A DNA stretch of 64,000 nt from Paenibacillus sp. TCA20. GTDB taxonomy: Bacteria; Bacillota; Bacilli; Paenibacillales; Paenibacillaceae. Below are positions 17,997 to 26,836 of this stretch, piece after piece. How positions within the stretch are numbered: the stretch's first letter is position 1; every line of letters starts with the position of its first letter. The notes below the pieces were generated by a model. The model searched no databases and was not told the DNA's origin. It worked only from the letters and a program-made list of their open reading frames with translations. Made by a program: the position numbers and the translations under genes. The stretch is from NCBI RefSeq assembly GCF_000732325.1, contig NZ_BBIW01000004.1:124001-188000 (forward strand), written 5' to 3'.

Positions 17997-19313
17997 TTAG
18001 TTTCCGGAAATGGCTTTGTCATGCTCTTCCGCGAATACTTCAGGAGTCACGGCCTTGCCGAACAATGCCTGGATTTGATTCAGATGCGTCTCTGCGGCAG
18101 ATGCCTGCATCTGCACATCGGCATACAAGGTGATGCTGGTTGCTTTGTTCATTTCATTGAACAGGTCGATATACAGCTGAGGAAGCTCTAGTGATGCTGT
18201 GTCTACCTTGGTTGCAGGAATAACACCTGCTCCAGTTACGGATTGCTCGCCCCATTGGGATACAAAGTATTCAACGAACATCTTCGCTTCATCCTTGACT
18301 TCGGAATTCTCCGATACGAAGAGTCCAACCCCAGGGCCGCCAACCCAGCTGTCTACATTTCCTTTACCGCCTTCGGCTTCAGGAAACTTGAAGAATCCAA
18401 CGCTGTCGCGGAATTCCTGTGGAATTTCTTCATTCGTCGTAAAGTTAGGAAGCTCCCATGTGCTCATGATGTACATGGCTGCATTGCCGTTCAGGAACTC
18501 CGATTTGGCTTCTTCATTGGACAGCCCGTTAAAGCCTTTGATAAATGCATTGCTGTCTACAAGGGACTGTACTTCTGCCGCTGCTTTTGTCAGGCCTTCA
18601 TCTGTGAAGGAGCCTTCTCCATTAATGGCGCTGGCGAGTGCTTCTTGTCCGCCGAAGCGTTCAGCAAGGAACATATAAATTAGTGACCCAGTCCAGCGGT
18701 CCTTATTCCCCAGCGCAATCGGAGCTACTCCGTTTTCGGTAAGAGTCGAAATGACTGCCTTTAGTTCTTCATAGGTTTGCGGAGTCTCGAGTCCATACTG
18801 TTCAAAGATCGCTTTGTTATAGAACACAGGTGTAATATTAAACTCGAGTGGAAGTCCGTACGTCTTGCCGTCAATGTTGAAGGCTTCGGTCGTTCCTTCT
18901 ACGAATTTGCCGTTCAGCTCACCGCCGAGCAGATCATCAATAGGGGTAAACAATCCGCCTTCAACGTAAGGTGTCATGAAGCCTGCTGCCCACGTAATAC
19001 CGACATCGGGTAATTCATTGGAAGCAGAGAGGACCTTAAGCTTATTCTTGTATTGCTCGTTATCGAGAACCTCTGTCTTGATGGTGACATCCGGGTTCTC
19101 TGTCTGGTAATCTTCTATGATTTGATTTACGATCTTGTTCTGTCCGGCGGACACGCCCTCCGGCCACAAGTGCATGAAATTAATCGTTGTTTTATTGCCG
19201 CCATCGGATCCTTCTGCACTACCGCCGGATTCACTGTTTCCACAGCCTGCAAGTGCAATAGCACAGCAGAGAGTCACAGCCATGAATGACCACTTCTTTT
19301 TTGTCTTAAACAC
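17997..19313 (-). CDS. Sugar-binding lipoprotein of an ABC importer
   Basis: A 438-aa extracellular solute-binding protein, family 1. The N-terminus is a lipoprotein signal (KKKWSFMAVTLCCAIALAGC, lipobox LAGC with Cys near 24) followed by a Gly/Ser linker, so it is anchored on the outer face of the membrane. The rest is a two-lobed binding fold (for example TINFMHLWPEG, YGLPLEFNITPVFYN). The start is a GTG after AAAGGGG. The gene heads the importer operon, and the response regulator and kinase upstream on the same strand are the YesN/YesM type that normally drive such operons. Ligand is probably a xylo-oligosaccharide. Confidence 0.92.
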   Translation of the reverse strand: MFKTKKKWSFMAVTLCCAIALAGCGNSESGGSAEGSDGGNKTTINFMHLWPEGVSAGQNKIVNQIIEDYQTENPDVTIKTEVLDNEQYKNKLKVLSASNELPDVGITWAAGFMTPYVEGGLFTPIDDLLGGELNGKFVEGTTEAFNIDGKTYGLPLEFNITPVFYNKAIFEQYGLETPQTYEELKAVISTLTENGVAPIALGNKDRWTGSLIYMFLAERFGGQEALASAINGEGSFTDEGLTKAAAEVQSLVDSNAFIKGFNGLSNEEAKSEFLNGNAAMYIMSTWELPNFTTNEEIPQEFRDSVGFFKFPEAEGGKGNVDSWVGGPGVGLFVSENSEVKDEAKMFVEYFVSQWGEQSVTGAGVIPATKVDTASLELPQLYIDLFNEMNKATSITLYADVQMQASAAETHLNQIQALFGKAVTPEVFAEEHDKAISGN

Positions 19314-19350
19314 GTTTACATCCCCTTTGCTTTATGATCTAAGTCGGTTA

Positions 19351-19410
19351 TTGAAACCGCTTTATTTGTCTCTATGTTGAATTGTAGCAAAGCTTTTGTA
19401 AGCGCATAAC
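19351..19410 (-). promoter_or_regulatory. Two cre-like catabolite repression sites ahead of the sugar importer
   Basis: TTGAAACCGCTTTAT (19351-19365) and TTGTAAGCGCATAAC (19396-19410) each match the Bacillota cre consensus except at one or two outer positions. They flank the probable promoter of the binding-protein gene and suggest CcpA repression by preferred sugars. Confidence 0.4.
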
Positions 19411-19438
19411 GTAACAGGTTTTAGGTTAAATACCACTT

Positions 19439-20230
19439 TTATTGGATCTTTTCCTCTGAGCCCTCCAGCATGTGCTGTCTGTATCTCCCTGGGCTTACAT
19501 TTTCGGCGGTTCGAAACACTTTCACAAAATATTTAGGAGTCTGGTATCCGACCATCTCTGATATTTCATTGATAGAGTGCCTGGTATTTAGCAGCAGCTC
19601 CTTGGCCCGCTGAAGCCTCTTGCGTGTCAGATAATCACTGAATGTAAGCCCGGTCTGTTCCTTGAATAAGGCGCTCAGGTAGCTTGTGTTCATGTGGAGC
19701 ACCTCAGATAGATCTCGCAAGGAGACAGGCTTATGCAAATGCTGCTCCAGATAATCGATCGCTTCCTGGACAGGGAGGCTGTACTTGCGCTCTTCCTGCG
19801 TGGTAGCCATCAGTTTCGGATCGACGAGCTTCTTCATCTTCTTAACCTGGTTCTGATCCTCATAACGCTGAAGAGCAAGCTCTGCAGCAGAAACCAGCTT
19901 CTTCTTGTCGATCGGCTTGAGCAAATATTCCACCACACCATATTTCAGCGCTCGCTGTGCATAGTCAAATTCAGCATGACCTGAGATGACAATGACAACG
20001 GGTGGAACGGGGGAGTCGTGAATCTGCTCAATCAGATCGAGTCCGCTGATCTCAGGCATACGAATATCCGTAATAACGAGATGCGCGTTATTGATCCTTA
20101 GTCGCTCGAGGGCTTCCACCGCACTGGCTGAAGTCTCGATCTCATGCTGTCCGGAAGACCAGGATTCCAGTGTTTTGCGAATCCCTTCTCTCGTTCTGGG
20201 CTCATCATCCACGATAAGTATCTTTTTCAT
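19439..20230 (-). CDS. YesN-type response regulator with AraC DNA-binding domain
   Basis: A 263-aa response regulator. The receiver domain (1-120) has KKILIVDDEPRTREG at the start, the phosphoacceptor Asp near 54 (VITDIRMPE) and Lys near 105 (YLLKPIDKK). The C-terminal AraC-type domain has two helix-turn-helix motifs (LRDLSEVLHMNTSYLSALF, then INEISEMVGYQTPKYFVKVF). I chose the ATG at 20230 because CAGGAGG lies 12 bases before it. It overlaps the end of the upstream histidine kinase gene by 26 bases, so the pair is translated together. The likely target is the adjacent sugar importer operon. Confidence 0.93.
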   Translation of the reverse strand: MKKILIVDDEPRTREGIRKTLESWSSGQHEIETSASAVEALERLRINNAHLVITDIRMPEISGLDLIEQIHDSPVPPVVIVISGHAEFDYAQRALKYGVVEYLLKPIDKKKLVSAAELALQRYEDQNQVKKMKKLVDPKLMATTQEERKYSLPVQEAIDYLEQHLHKPVSLRDLSEVLHMNTSYLSALFKEQTGLTFSDYLTRKRLQRAKELLLNTRHSINEISEMVGYQTPKYFVKVFRTAENVSPGRYRQHMLEGSEEKIQ

Positions 20231-21974
20231 GATAAAAAGTACCTCCTGGTTCATTGGGTATCGTCATCTTAACAACGGTGCCTTTGCCTAAATCGCTGGC
20301 TATGTGGAGTCCGCTTCCTTCCCGGTTGTAGCTGAGCTTTAATCTCCTGTAGATGTTGGCAATACCGATGCCCGTTCCCTTAGAGGAAGCAGAATGGCCC
20401 TCCTCCATAGCTGTGTACAGAGAACGAAGCTTCGCCTCACTCATGCCGGGGCCGCTGTCCTTGATCATGACATCGATATAACCCGCACGGTCGGAGGGTG
20501 CAACGAGAACTTCAATGCTTCCGGCACCGACCTGCTGTTCCAGTCCATGAAGAATGGCATTCTCCACGAGCGGCTGGATCAGCAGCTTGGGGATCGGCAC
20601 AGATCTCATGGATTCGGCACAAGTGATCCTCCAGGAGAGTCTGTCTCCCATGCGGATATCCATAATCGTTAGATAACGTTCTACATGGCTGAGCTCATCA
20701 TCCATCGTTACCCACTCGTCATCATCGCCCCGGCTGATGACATACCGGAACAGACCGGACATCGCAATGACGACCTCACCAAGCTCTTCCTCCCCTTTTT
20801 CATCGAGAGCCCAGTAAAGTGCCTCCAGTGTATTAAACAGGAAGTGTGGATTAATTTGGGATTGAAGTGCTTTGAGCTCCGTGCGGCTCTGCAGAATCTC
20901 CTTCTGATATACGACCTCAACAAGCTCATTCATCCGATCCGCCATCTGATTGTATGTGTTACTCAGCTCTTGGATTTCCAGCGTAGCGGAAGTGACCTTA
21001 CTAGGTTTGAGCGTGCCGAATTTAGAGGTCCTCATCACTTTAATCATATTCAGAATGGGCTGTGTAATCATCGTCGACAGGAAGAAGGAGAGGATGACGA
21101 ACAGCAATGCCCCGCCAATAACAGAAATAATCATCACGGTGAGTAATAGACTGATTCCCTCTGCCTGGTAATTGGCAGGAGACAAGATGACGAGATTCCA
21201 GCCAGTTTTCTCGGATTGTCGTTCCACCGTGATGTACGGCTCACCATCCAGCTCTACAGAGGACTGAAGCTCCCGCAGATGGATATCCGGACTTACACCT
21301 GGCATGGCTGCAAGGGAGATCGGCTTCCCTTCATGATCAAACAAATTCAAGAATTCGAGCTTCCCGGAGTCATTATCTGCAAGCTGGAAGAAGCTCTTAT
21401 CAATACGAACAACGACATATCCTGCCGCCTGATAGGACTGATTAATAATTCGTATATTACGAATGGCAACGACACTTGCCGAATCCCTGGGATCAATACC
21501 AAACCATACAAGGCGTCCTTCAGCTGCATCTGCCCTCGTGATCCAGCCTGCAGGCACACGATCATCAAGCGCAGCATCATCAAGAGGAAGCATTCTGCGA
21601 TAATCGGCAGTATATATTTCAATAGAACGAATCGATGTGGCGTACGCCTCAAGCTTGCGAACCTCCTCCTGCAGCTGCTGCCGCTGTGAGAAGCTGATGT
21701 GCTGCCCTGCGGCCTCGAGTGCCAGATCATGCTGGACCGTGGCATCGGTTGCCACCTGGGATGTCCAGTTCTCGATCTGATTCAGAAGGACATCCAGCTT
21801 GCCGGATGCCTGGACGGCAGTTTGCTGAATATGGCTTTCCGCGTTACTCCGCAGCAGGACAGATATTTGGTTGTATACGATAAGTGCGATGGAGCCTAGG
21901 ACGAGCAGCATAACGATCAAAGAGCCGATAAAGATTTGGTTGCGAAGTGTATTAAAGTAACGGGAGCCAAACAT
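20205..21974 (-). CDS. YesM-type sensor histidine kinase
   Basis: A 589-aa sensor kinase. A membrane helix at about 14-36 is followed by an extracellular sensing domain (about 40-275), a second membrane helix (about 280-305) and a HAMP domain (305-360). The His_kinase core has the phosphoacceptor in LQSQINPHFLFNTLEALYWA (near 390), and the HATPase domain has the N-box LIQPLVENAILHGLE and the G-box KDSGPGMSEAKL. The start at 21974 (MFGSRYF) is preferred because GAAAGGAAAC precedes it; a GTG six bases earlier is also possible. It should detect an extracellular sugar signal and phosphorylate the overlapping AraC-type regulator. Confidence 0.93.
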   Translation of the reverse strand: MFGSRYFNTLRNQIFIGSLIVMLLVLGSIALIVYNQISVLLRSNAESHIQQTAVQASGKLDVLLNQIENWTSQVATDATVQHDLALEAAGQHISFSQRQQLQEEVRKLEAYATSIRSIEIYTADYRRMLPLDDAALDDRVPAGWITRADAAEGRLVWFGIDPRDSASVVAIRNIRIINQSYQAAGYVVVRIDKSFFQLADNDSGKLEFLNLFDHEGKPISLAAMPGVSPDIHLRELQSSVELDGEPYITVERQSEKTGWNLVILSPANYQAEGISLLLTVMIISVIGGALLFVILSFFLSTMITQPILNMIKVMRTSKFGTLKPSKVTSATLEIQELSNTYNQMADRMNELVEVVYQKEILQSRTELKALQSQINPHFLFNTLEALYWALDEKGEEELGEVVIAMSGLFRYVISRGDDDEWVTMDDELSHVERYLTIMDIRMGDRLSWRITCAESMRSVPIPKLLIQPLVENAILHGLEQQVGAGSIEVLVAPSDRAGYIDVMIKDSGPGMSEAKLRSLYTAMEEGHSASSKGTGIGIANIYRRLKLSYNREGSGLHIASDLGKGTVVKMTIPNEPGGTFYHEKDTYRG

Positions 21975-22120
21975 ATAATCCACGTTTCCTTTCATTTTTA
22001 TGAAAGTGCTTACATTTTTGAAGGCGGCAAATGGAATAAGATCAGACTGAAGTGAGCGCATGAAATGTTACGGTTTACTTCTTCAGCTAATTCTTGTACC
22101 CGTATGCTGGTTGCTCTCAA

Positions 22121-22149
22121 ATTTTAATTCTTTCCTGCGATTCCGACAA
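22121..22149 (-). promoter_or_regulatory. Probable sigma-A promoter of the YesMN pair
   Basis: On the minus strand TTGTCG (22144-22149) and TAAAAT (22121-22126) are 17 bases apart, about 150 bases before the kinase start. Confidence 0.5.
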
Positions 22150-22233
22150 TAGTTCAAATAATGGCTGCATGAAAAGGGGAACTACGAGAACGAAATGGAC
22201 AAAGAAATGTACGGGATCACCGCTCATGAAGCT

Positions 22234-22260
22234 GAAAAAGCCCCTGAATTATCAGGGGGC
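22234..22260 (-). terminator. Intrinsic terminator of the thiamine-transport operon
   Basis: On the minus strand GCCCCTGA and TCAGGGGC pair around a short loop with a five-T tail, 51 bases after the TatD-type gene stop. Confidence 0.75.
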
Positions 22261-22310
22261 ATGAATGGCGAAGCTGATATGTAAGATGCATGGCTTGTCC
22301 ATACCTGGTG

Positions 22311-23117
22311 TTAAATCCCGTAGAAGCGTTTGGTATTGTTATAGAATAACTCAAATGCTGCTTCCAGCTTGATTCCTGTAACATCACACCAGGCGCGGAT
22401 CACGTCCTTTACCATTCGAGGATGCGTCTTCTGCGCGGCAAAAGGGCCTTCAAAAGGCCAAGGGCCATCCGTCTCTGCCATAATCTGATCGTGGGGATAG
22501 ATGCTGGCAAGATCCTGAATTTCTTTTTCATATACGATGTCGGGTGTAAAAGAGATGAAATATCCGTTCTTCGCCATGCGTATGACTGTGTGCTCTGCAC
22601 CCTTGAACCAGTGGAAATGCGCTTTGGCATAGCGATGAGACTCCAAGAGCTCGACAGCAATGTCTGCGTCCTCATAAACGGCATGCAGAATGATGGGCTT
22701 ATCGTGCTTCTTGGCGAACCCGATGAACTTGTCCAGCATATCGATGTAGGGCTGCATCTTCAGAGACTTACCATCGGCTTCGGCTTCCAATCTCGTGTAG
22801 TAGGGCAGGCCGACTTCACCTACGGCGATCATGTGGTTCAGATGCTCTTCCATCCACTCAAATAATGCTGTTAGCTCCGACTCAGAAGGGACGGGCTGCT
22901 CCGGATGATATCCATACGCAGGATAGATCACTGAAGGAGAGGAGGCCGCTAATTTCTCTGTTCTCTGGCAGGAGACAAGATGGGTGGATACAGCAATTAC
23001 AGCCTCCACTTGATGCTGTGCGAACGACAGACGCAAGGGCTGCTTCTCGTCTTCATACTGATCCAGGTGAATATGCGAGTCAATGACAGGCGCTAAATCC
23101 TCTTCAGACTGCTGCAT
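22311..23117 (-). CDS. TatD-family metal-dependent hydrolase in a TPP-riboswitch operon
   Basis: A 268-aa TIM-barrel amidohydrolase of the TatD group. Metal-binding features are DSHIHLD near the start, GEVGLPYYTR (Glu) around residue 97, ILHAVYED around 143, HFHWFKG around 166, and the C-terminal AETDGPWPFEG. The start is the ATG at 23117, 8 bases after AGGAGGTGA. The gene is last in the thiamine-precursor transporter operon. TatD proteins are usually nucleases, but members with other metabolic roles exist; here a hydrolase step on an imported pyrimidine precursor (as YlmB does in Bacillus) is a reasonable guess from position only. Confidence 0.82.
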   Translation of the reverse strand: MQQSEEDLAPVIDSHIHLDQYEDEKQPLRLSFAQHQVEAVIAVSTHLVSCQRTEKLAASSPSVIYPAYGYHPEQPVPSESELTALFEWMEEHLNHMIAVGEVGLPYYTRLEAEADGKSLKMQPYIDMLDKFIGFAKKHDKPIILHAVYEDADIAVELLESHRYAKAHFHWFKGAEHTVIRMAKNGYFISFTPDIVYEKEIQDLASIYPHDQIMAETDGPWPFEGPFAAQKTHPRMVKDVIRAWCDVTGIKLEAAFELFYNNTKRFYGI

Positions 23118-23140
23118 TACGCTTATCACCTCCTAGTGAT

Positions 23141-23962
23141 TTACTTCGTGTTCGGCGGATAAGAGCCGGCATTCACCGGCTGTTTACGTCTTTCCTCCCG
23201 CATCCATTCGGATATTTCACGCTTCAAGCGGAGAAATTGAGGGTCCTCTGTCAGCACTTCCTGTCTTGGTCGGACAAATGGGACCTTCACCTCATGGAGT
23301 ACGGTGGCCGGGCGATTCGAAAATACATAGATCCGATCTGACAGCAGAAGCGCTTCTTCAATATTATGCGTAATGAATAGCACCGAACGCTTCGATTGCT
23401 CCCATATCCCGAGCAGCCACTCCTGCATCTCGCTTCTCGTCAGTGCATCGAGCGCACTGAACGGCTCATCGAGCAGCATAAGCTCCTGTGGACTTAAGAG
23501 CGCACGCAAAAAGGCAGCCCGCTGCTGCATTCCGCCTGACAGCTTGTGTGGATACATATCTTCAAAGCCGCTCAGACCAGCCTTAGCCATCCATTGCTGC
23601 GTGGATCGTGCATCATCTGCTCCTTGCCTGCTGCGGAACTTAGCAGGCGCAACCTCGCTGCCGAGCTTGATGTTATCCGCGATGGTCCGCCATGGGAGCA
23701 GGGCTGGCTGCTGTGGCATATAGCTGATATTGCCACGAGTTCCTGTTACCACTTCTCCGTCCAAGCGGATTGTTCCTGCATCAGGCTGAATAAGTCCGCC
23801 AATGATTTGAAATAAAGAGCTCTTTCCGCTGCCCGAGGGTCCGATAATCGAGACGAATTCACCCTGGCCAACCGTAAGTGATATGTGATCAAGGACATGA
23901 AGCTGCTGCTTTTTCTGACGAAATGATAAGCGGATGTCTGACACTTCTAATAAAGGATGCAT
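23141..23962 (-). CDS. thiZ: ABC transporter ATP-binding protein of the thiamine-precursor importer
   Basis: A 273-aa ATPase of the nitrate/taurine/pyrimidine (SsuB/TauB/ThiZ) group. Walker A GPSGSGKSS near 48, Q-loop in SYMPQQPALLPWR, signature LSGGMQQRAAFLRALL and Walker B LMLLDEPFSALD near 165, with a switch His in FITHNIEEALLL. The ATG at 23962 follows AAAGGAGG by 8 bases. It powers the permease encoded 50 bases upstream. The ThiZ assignment comes from the operon: TPP riboswitch, ThiY-like binding protein and thiamine-binding domain protein. Confidence 0.85.
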   Translation of the reverse strand: MHPLLEVSDIRLSFRQKKQQLHVLDHISLTVGQGEFVSIIGPSGSGKSSLFQIIGGLIQPDAGTIRLDGEVVTGTRGNISYMPQQPALLPWRTIADNIKLGSEVAPAKFRSRQGADDARSTQQWMAKAGLSGFEDMYPHKLSGGMQQRAAFLRALLSPQELMLLDEPFSALDALTRSEMQEWLLGIWEQSKRSVLFITHNIEEALLLSDRIYVFSNRPATVLHEVKVPFVRPRQEVLTEDPQFLRLKREISEWMREERRKQPVNAGSYPPNTK

Positions 23963-24012
23963 TAGGATATCCTCCTTTCGTAATTGGATAAGATTCATCG
24001 ACTCAAACCGTC

Positions 24013-24786
24013 TTATGAACCCGATTTTCTATGATCATCTGTCTTATAGCGGATAAGCGCTCTCTCCAGCATAGCGATGATGGCGAAGAGGAGCAGGCTC
24101 AAGAGGACGATAATAGCCATGGCGACGAATACCCGGTCTGTCCGATAGGCTGATTTTTGCAGCATCATATAATAGCCGATACCCTTGTCTGTCCCGATCC
24201 ATTCGGCAATGACTGCACCCATGACGCTGTAGGTTGCTGCGATTTTGAGTCCTGAGAAAATGGATGGGAGCGCGTGAGGCACCTCCAGCTTGCGAAAGAT
24301 CTGCCCCTTGCTGGCTCCGGCCATTCTCATGTAGCTCAGCATCGCGCGGTCTGTTTGCATCAGTCCGTCCATAGCAGATACTGCGATCGGAAAGAAGCAG
24401 ACGAGTGTAATCACAATGATCTTGGGCAGCAGACCAAATCCGAACCAGATCATCAGAAGCGGGGCGAGTGCGATCGTCGGTATATTCTGGCTAAGGATGA
24501 GTAGTGGATACAGGGCCGTTTTCATAAATGGAACCAGATGCAGCACCATGGCTGTCAGAAGACCGATCGCAGCGCCGATGCCGAAGCCGAGCAGAGTAAG
24601 CTGTACAGTCGCCCAAGTATGTTCAGTAAGACTTGCAGCTTGTGCAGCTGCTTCACGGGTAATATCAACAGGACTTGGCAGAATCCACTTCTCAATGTGA
24701 AAAAGCGGCACGGCTATTTGCCATACCGCCAAAAAGAGGATGACCGCCGCAACAGGCGGCAGCACATTTCTTACAACACGCTTCAT
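24013..24786 (-). CDS. thiX: ABC transporter permease of the thiamine-precursor importer
   Basis: A 257-aa permease of the SsuC/TauC/ThiX group with about six membrane helices and the inner-face loop typical of the family (MRMAGASKGQIFRKLEVPHALP near 170). The start overlaps the stop of the 97-aa thiamine-binding gene by four bases (ATGA), showing translational coupling. Together with the ATPase and the ThiY-like lipoprotein it makes a complete importer for the pyrimidine moiety of thiamine. Confidence 0.87.
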   Translation of the reverse strand: MKRVVRNVLPPVAAVILFLAVWQIAVPLFHIEKWILPSPVDITREAAAQAASLTEHTWATVQLTLLGFGIGAAIGLLTAMVLHLVPFMKTALYPLLILSQNIPTIALAPLLMIWFGFGLLPKIIVITLVCFFPIAVSAMDGLMQTDRAMLSYMRMAGASKGQIFRKLEVPHALPSIFSGLKIAATYSVMGAVIAEWIGTDKGIGYYMMLQKSAYRTDRVFVAMAIIVLLSLLLFAIIAMLERALIRYKTDDHRKSGS

Positions 24787-25076
24787 GATGGATACTTCTC
24801 CGTTAGTCCTTCCATGCTGATTCCGCTTGGGTAATGGGCAATCTTGATTTGTGAAATAATGCTCGGGCTGCCAGCCTCAATGAGTACCTCATGAACTCTC
24901 TGCACAATTTGGAGCAGCTCAGGAAGCTCGCCCTCCAGCGTCGTTTCAAGGGGATGAACCTGATATTTCACCCCGGATTGCTGTATCACTTCAATGGCAC
25001 GGTCTACATAAGGGATCGAATCTTCTCCATTAGGTGTCTTCGGAATGACTTGAATACTTAGCAATGTTTGAGCCAT
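24783..25076 (-). CDS. Thiamine-binding (MTH1187/YkoF-like) protein
   Basis: A 97-aa single-domain protein of the MTH1187/YkoF family with its ferredoxin-like fold pattern: MAQTLLSIQVIPKTPNGED at the start, then YQVHPLETTLEGELPELL around 35-52, then QIKIAHYPSG near the end. Family members bind thiamine or its hydroxymethylpyrimidine part in the cytoplasm. The ATG at 25076 follows GGTGA by 6 bases. It sits between the binding-protein and permease genes of a TPP-controlled operon, which strongly supports a role in handling the imported pyrimidine. Confidence 0.85.
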   Translation of the reverse strand: MAQTLLSIQVIPKTPNGEDSIPYVDRAIEVIQQSGVKYQVHPLETTLEGELPELLQIVQRVHEVLIEAGSPSIISQIKIAHYPSGISMEGLTEKYPS

Positions 25077-25103
25077 ATGGGTCACCAACGCTTTCTTTAG
25101 TAA

Positions 25104-26129
25104 TTATTGTTGTGGCAGAAATTCATTCGTAAAAGCTTTCTCGACATCCAGCGGCTGGTCCAGCAGCTCGTGCTGAGCCATCCAGTCGGAATAGTTCTGC
25201 CATACCTCTGCCTTTTGCTCGCCCCAGCGAGCGGCGTCATCCTGATATTTCGGACTGAGCCATTTCTGACTCTCAAGCACGAGCTCCTTGTCGAGGTCAG
25301 GCACGGCCTCGCTGAGTATCGCTGCGGCTTCCTCTGGATGATTAATTGTATATTCATAGCCTTTGGTCGTTGCGCGCATGAAGGCTTTGACCAGCTCCGG
25401 ATCCTCGTCAATGGTCGCCTCATTCGTAATAAGTACAGGTGTATAGTAATCCAGCTTCTCGGAATAGTCCTTAACGTAGAACATATCGATCGGTTCCCCG
25501 CGAAGCTCGGCTTCAATACCCGTCCAGGCGTAGAAGATCCAGGCAAAATCGATGTCTCGCTTCGTTGCGGTGAAGAAATCGGCATCTCCCATGTTTACAT
25601 TGTTCACTTTGCTTACATCCGCACCTTCAAGACCCATAATTGTATCCAGAACCGCTGAGTCAATCGGGTTGCCCCATCCTCCATAGGTTTTACCCTCGAA
25701 GTCCTTCGGAGATTTAATATTGCGGTCGGCAGGAGCTGCAAAGCCGGAAGTATTATGCTGAATGACAGCAGCAATGGATACGATCGGCACGCCTTGTGTC
25801 CGTGCTTGGGTGACCCCTTCCTGATAGCTTACGCCAAATGGAACCTCACCAGAAGCAACCATCGTATCTGCACCGGCCTGACCGGGCTGAATAATCTCGA
25901 CATTCAGACCTTCTTCCTCGTAGAAGCCTTGACTTACTGCAGCATATAAGCCCGTATGATTCGTATTTGGCGTCCAGTCCAGGACGACCTTGATGTCGCG
26001 GAGGCTATCGCTCGCTGCCGGCTCCTCCGAGCCTGCACCAGATTCCTCATTCGATGTGCCGTTATTGCCGCAGGCAGTAATGATCATCATGAGTACCGCC
26101 AGAAACAACATTCCTAACTTTTTGTACAC
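25104..26129 (-). CDS. thiY: ThiY-like pyrimidine-precursor binding lipoprotein
   Basis: A 341-aa solute-binding lipoprotein of the NMT1/THI5-like family. The signal peptide ends in the lipobox ITAC (Cys near 20), followed by a Ser/Glu-rich linker. The body shows the family hallmarks VVLDWTPNTNHTGLYAAVSQ near 50 and a GGWGNPIDSA segment near 150, as in proteins that bind formylaminopyrimidine. The start is a GTG 8 bases after AAAGGAG. It is the first gene after a TPP riboswitch and its terminator, so it is switched off when thiamine pyrophosphate is plentiful. Confidence 0.9.
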   Translation of the reverse strand: MYKKLGMLFLAVLMMIITACGNNGTSNEESGAGSEEPAASDSLRDIKVVLDWTPNTNHTGLYAAVSQGFYEEEGLNVEIIQPGQAGADTMVASGEVPFGVSYQEGVTQARTQGVPIVSIAAVIQHNTSGFAAPADRNIKSPKDFEGKTYGGWGNPIDSAVLDTIMGLEGADVSKVNNVNMGDADFFTATKRDIDFAWIFYAWTGIEAELRGEPIDMFYVKDYSEKLDYYTPVLITNEATIDEDPELVKAFMRATTKGYEYTINHPEEAAAILSEAVPDLDKELVLESQKWLSPKYQDDAARWGEQKAEVWQNYSDWMAQHELLDQPLDVEKAFTNEFLPQQ

Positions 26130-26263
26130 GTTTCTCTCTCCTTTTCAACTACCCCTATTCTTGACGAAATTTCCATAATAACTCCTATAAGTTCAATTGA
26201 GGCTACCTTGATAGCCATACTGATAAGGGAGATCGGATAGAGTGCAATGGCATTCTTGCGACC

Positions 26264-26296
26264 ATAATAAAAAAAGCGTCCCGGATAAGGGACGCA
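26264..26296 (-). terminator. TPP-riboswitch expression-platform terminator
   Basis: On the minus strand GCGTCCC and GGGACGC pair around TTATCC and run into seven T. It lies between the TPP aptamer and thiY and is the likely off-switch. Confidence 0.88.
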
Positions 26297-26356
26297 TGCA
26301 GACGTAAGGGCTAAGGGCTGTCTAAATATAGAACAGCACACTCGAATTCTCTCCAT

Positions 26357-26450
26357 TCCTACGCTGGCATTACCCAGATCAGGTTTAAAGGGTACGTATC
26401 TAACACGCTTTCACGGATACTATCTCAGCCGGCTAACCCAGCACCCCTTG
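26357..26450 (-). ncRNA. TPP (THI-element) riboswitch
   Basis: On the minus strand the conserved THI-box parts occur in order: GGGGTGCTGGG, GCCGGCTGAGATAG, then ACCTGATCTGGGTAATGCCA followed by GCGTAGG. These are the pyrimidine and pyrophosphate sensor helices of the TPP aptamer. It controls the thiY-binding protein-thiX-thiZ-tatD-like operon by premature termination. Confidence 0.95.
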
Positions 26451-26584
26451 AGGTTGAATATGAAGTTTAGGACATTTCAGAAGCTAATTATAGCCCTCCT
26501 TGGCTGGAAAGTACAGCATAATCCAGAATAAAATCATTGTAATATGGAAATGTCTAAATTATAATACCTTTAATTGAAAACGTG

Positions 26585-26804
26585 AAAAAATGCCTGTGAA
26601 GAGCATCCAACTCGGAGGTATTCTCGCCAAGGGAAGGCGCTAGTCTTCCCCTAAGTTAATCGGCACCGCCCGTTATCGCGGAACCAAAGTGATTGAAGTG
26701 GAACCTAATGCTGACCGCATGAAGTCTGCTTCAATAAATTGGGTGGCACCGCGAGCATAGAGCGCTCCTCGTCCCAACGGATGAGGGCGCTCTATGTTTT
26801 TTTT
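26585..26804 (+). ncRNA. T-box leader of serS with terminator
   Basis: The T-box sequence GGGTGGCACCGCG is at 26741-26753, followed by a long terminator hairpin (CATAGAGCGC / GCGCTCTATG with eight T, about 26756-26804). The base after GGTGG is C, which pairs with a G discriminator base, the one carried by serine tRNA. The stem I region starts near 26585; I could not place the specifier codon with certainty. Uncharged serine tRNA would turn on the synthetase gene. Confidence 0.9.
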
Positions 26805-26836
26805 CGCTTGACCAATTTAACTTAGGGGTGACGACA

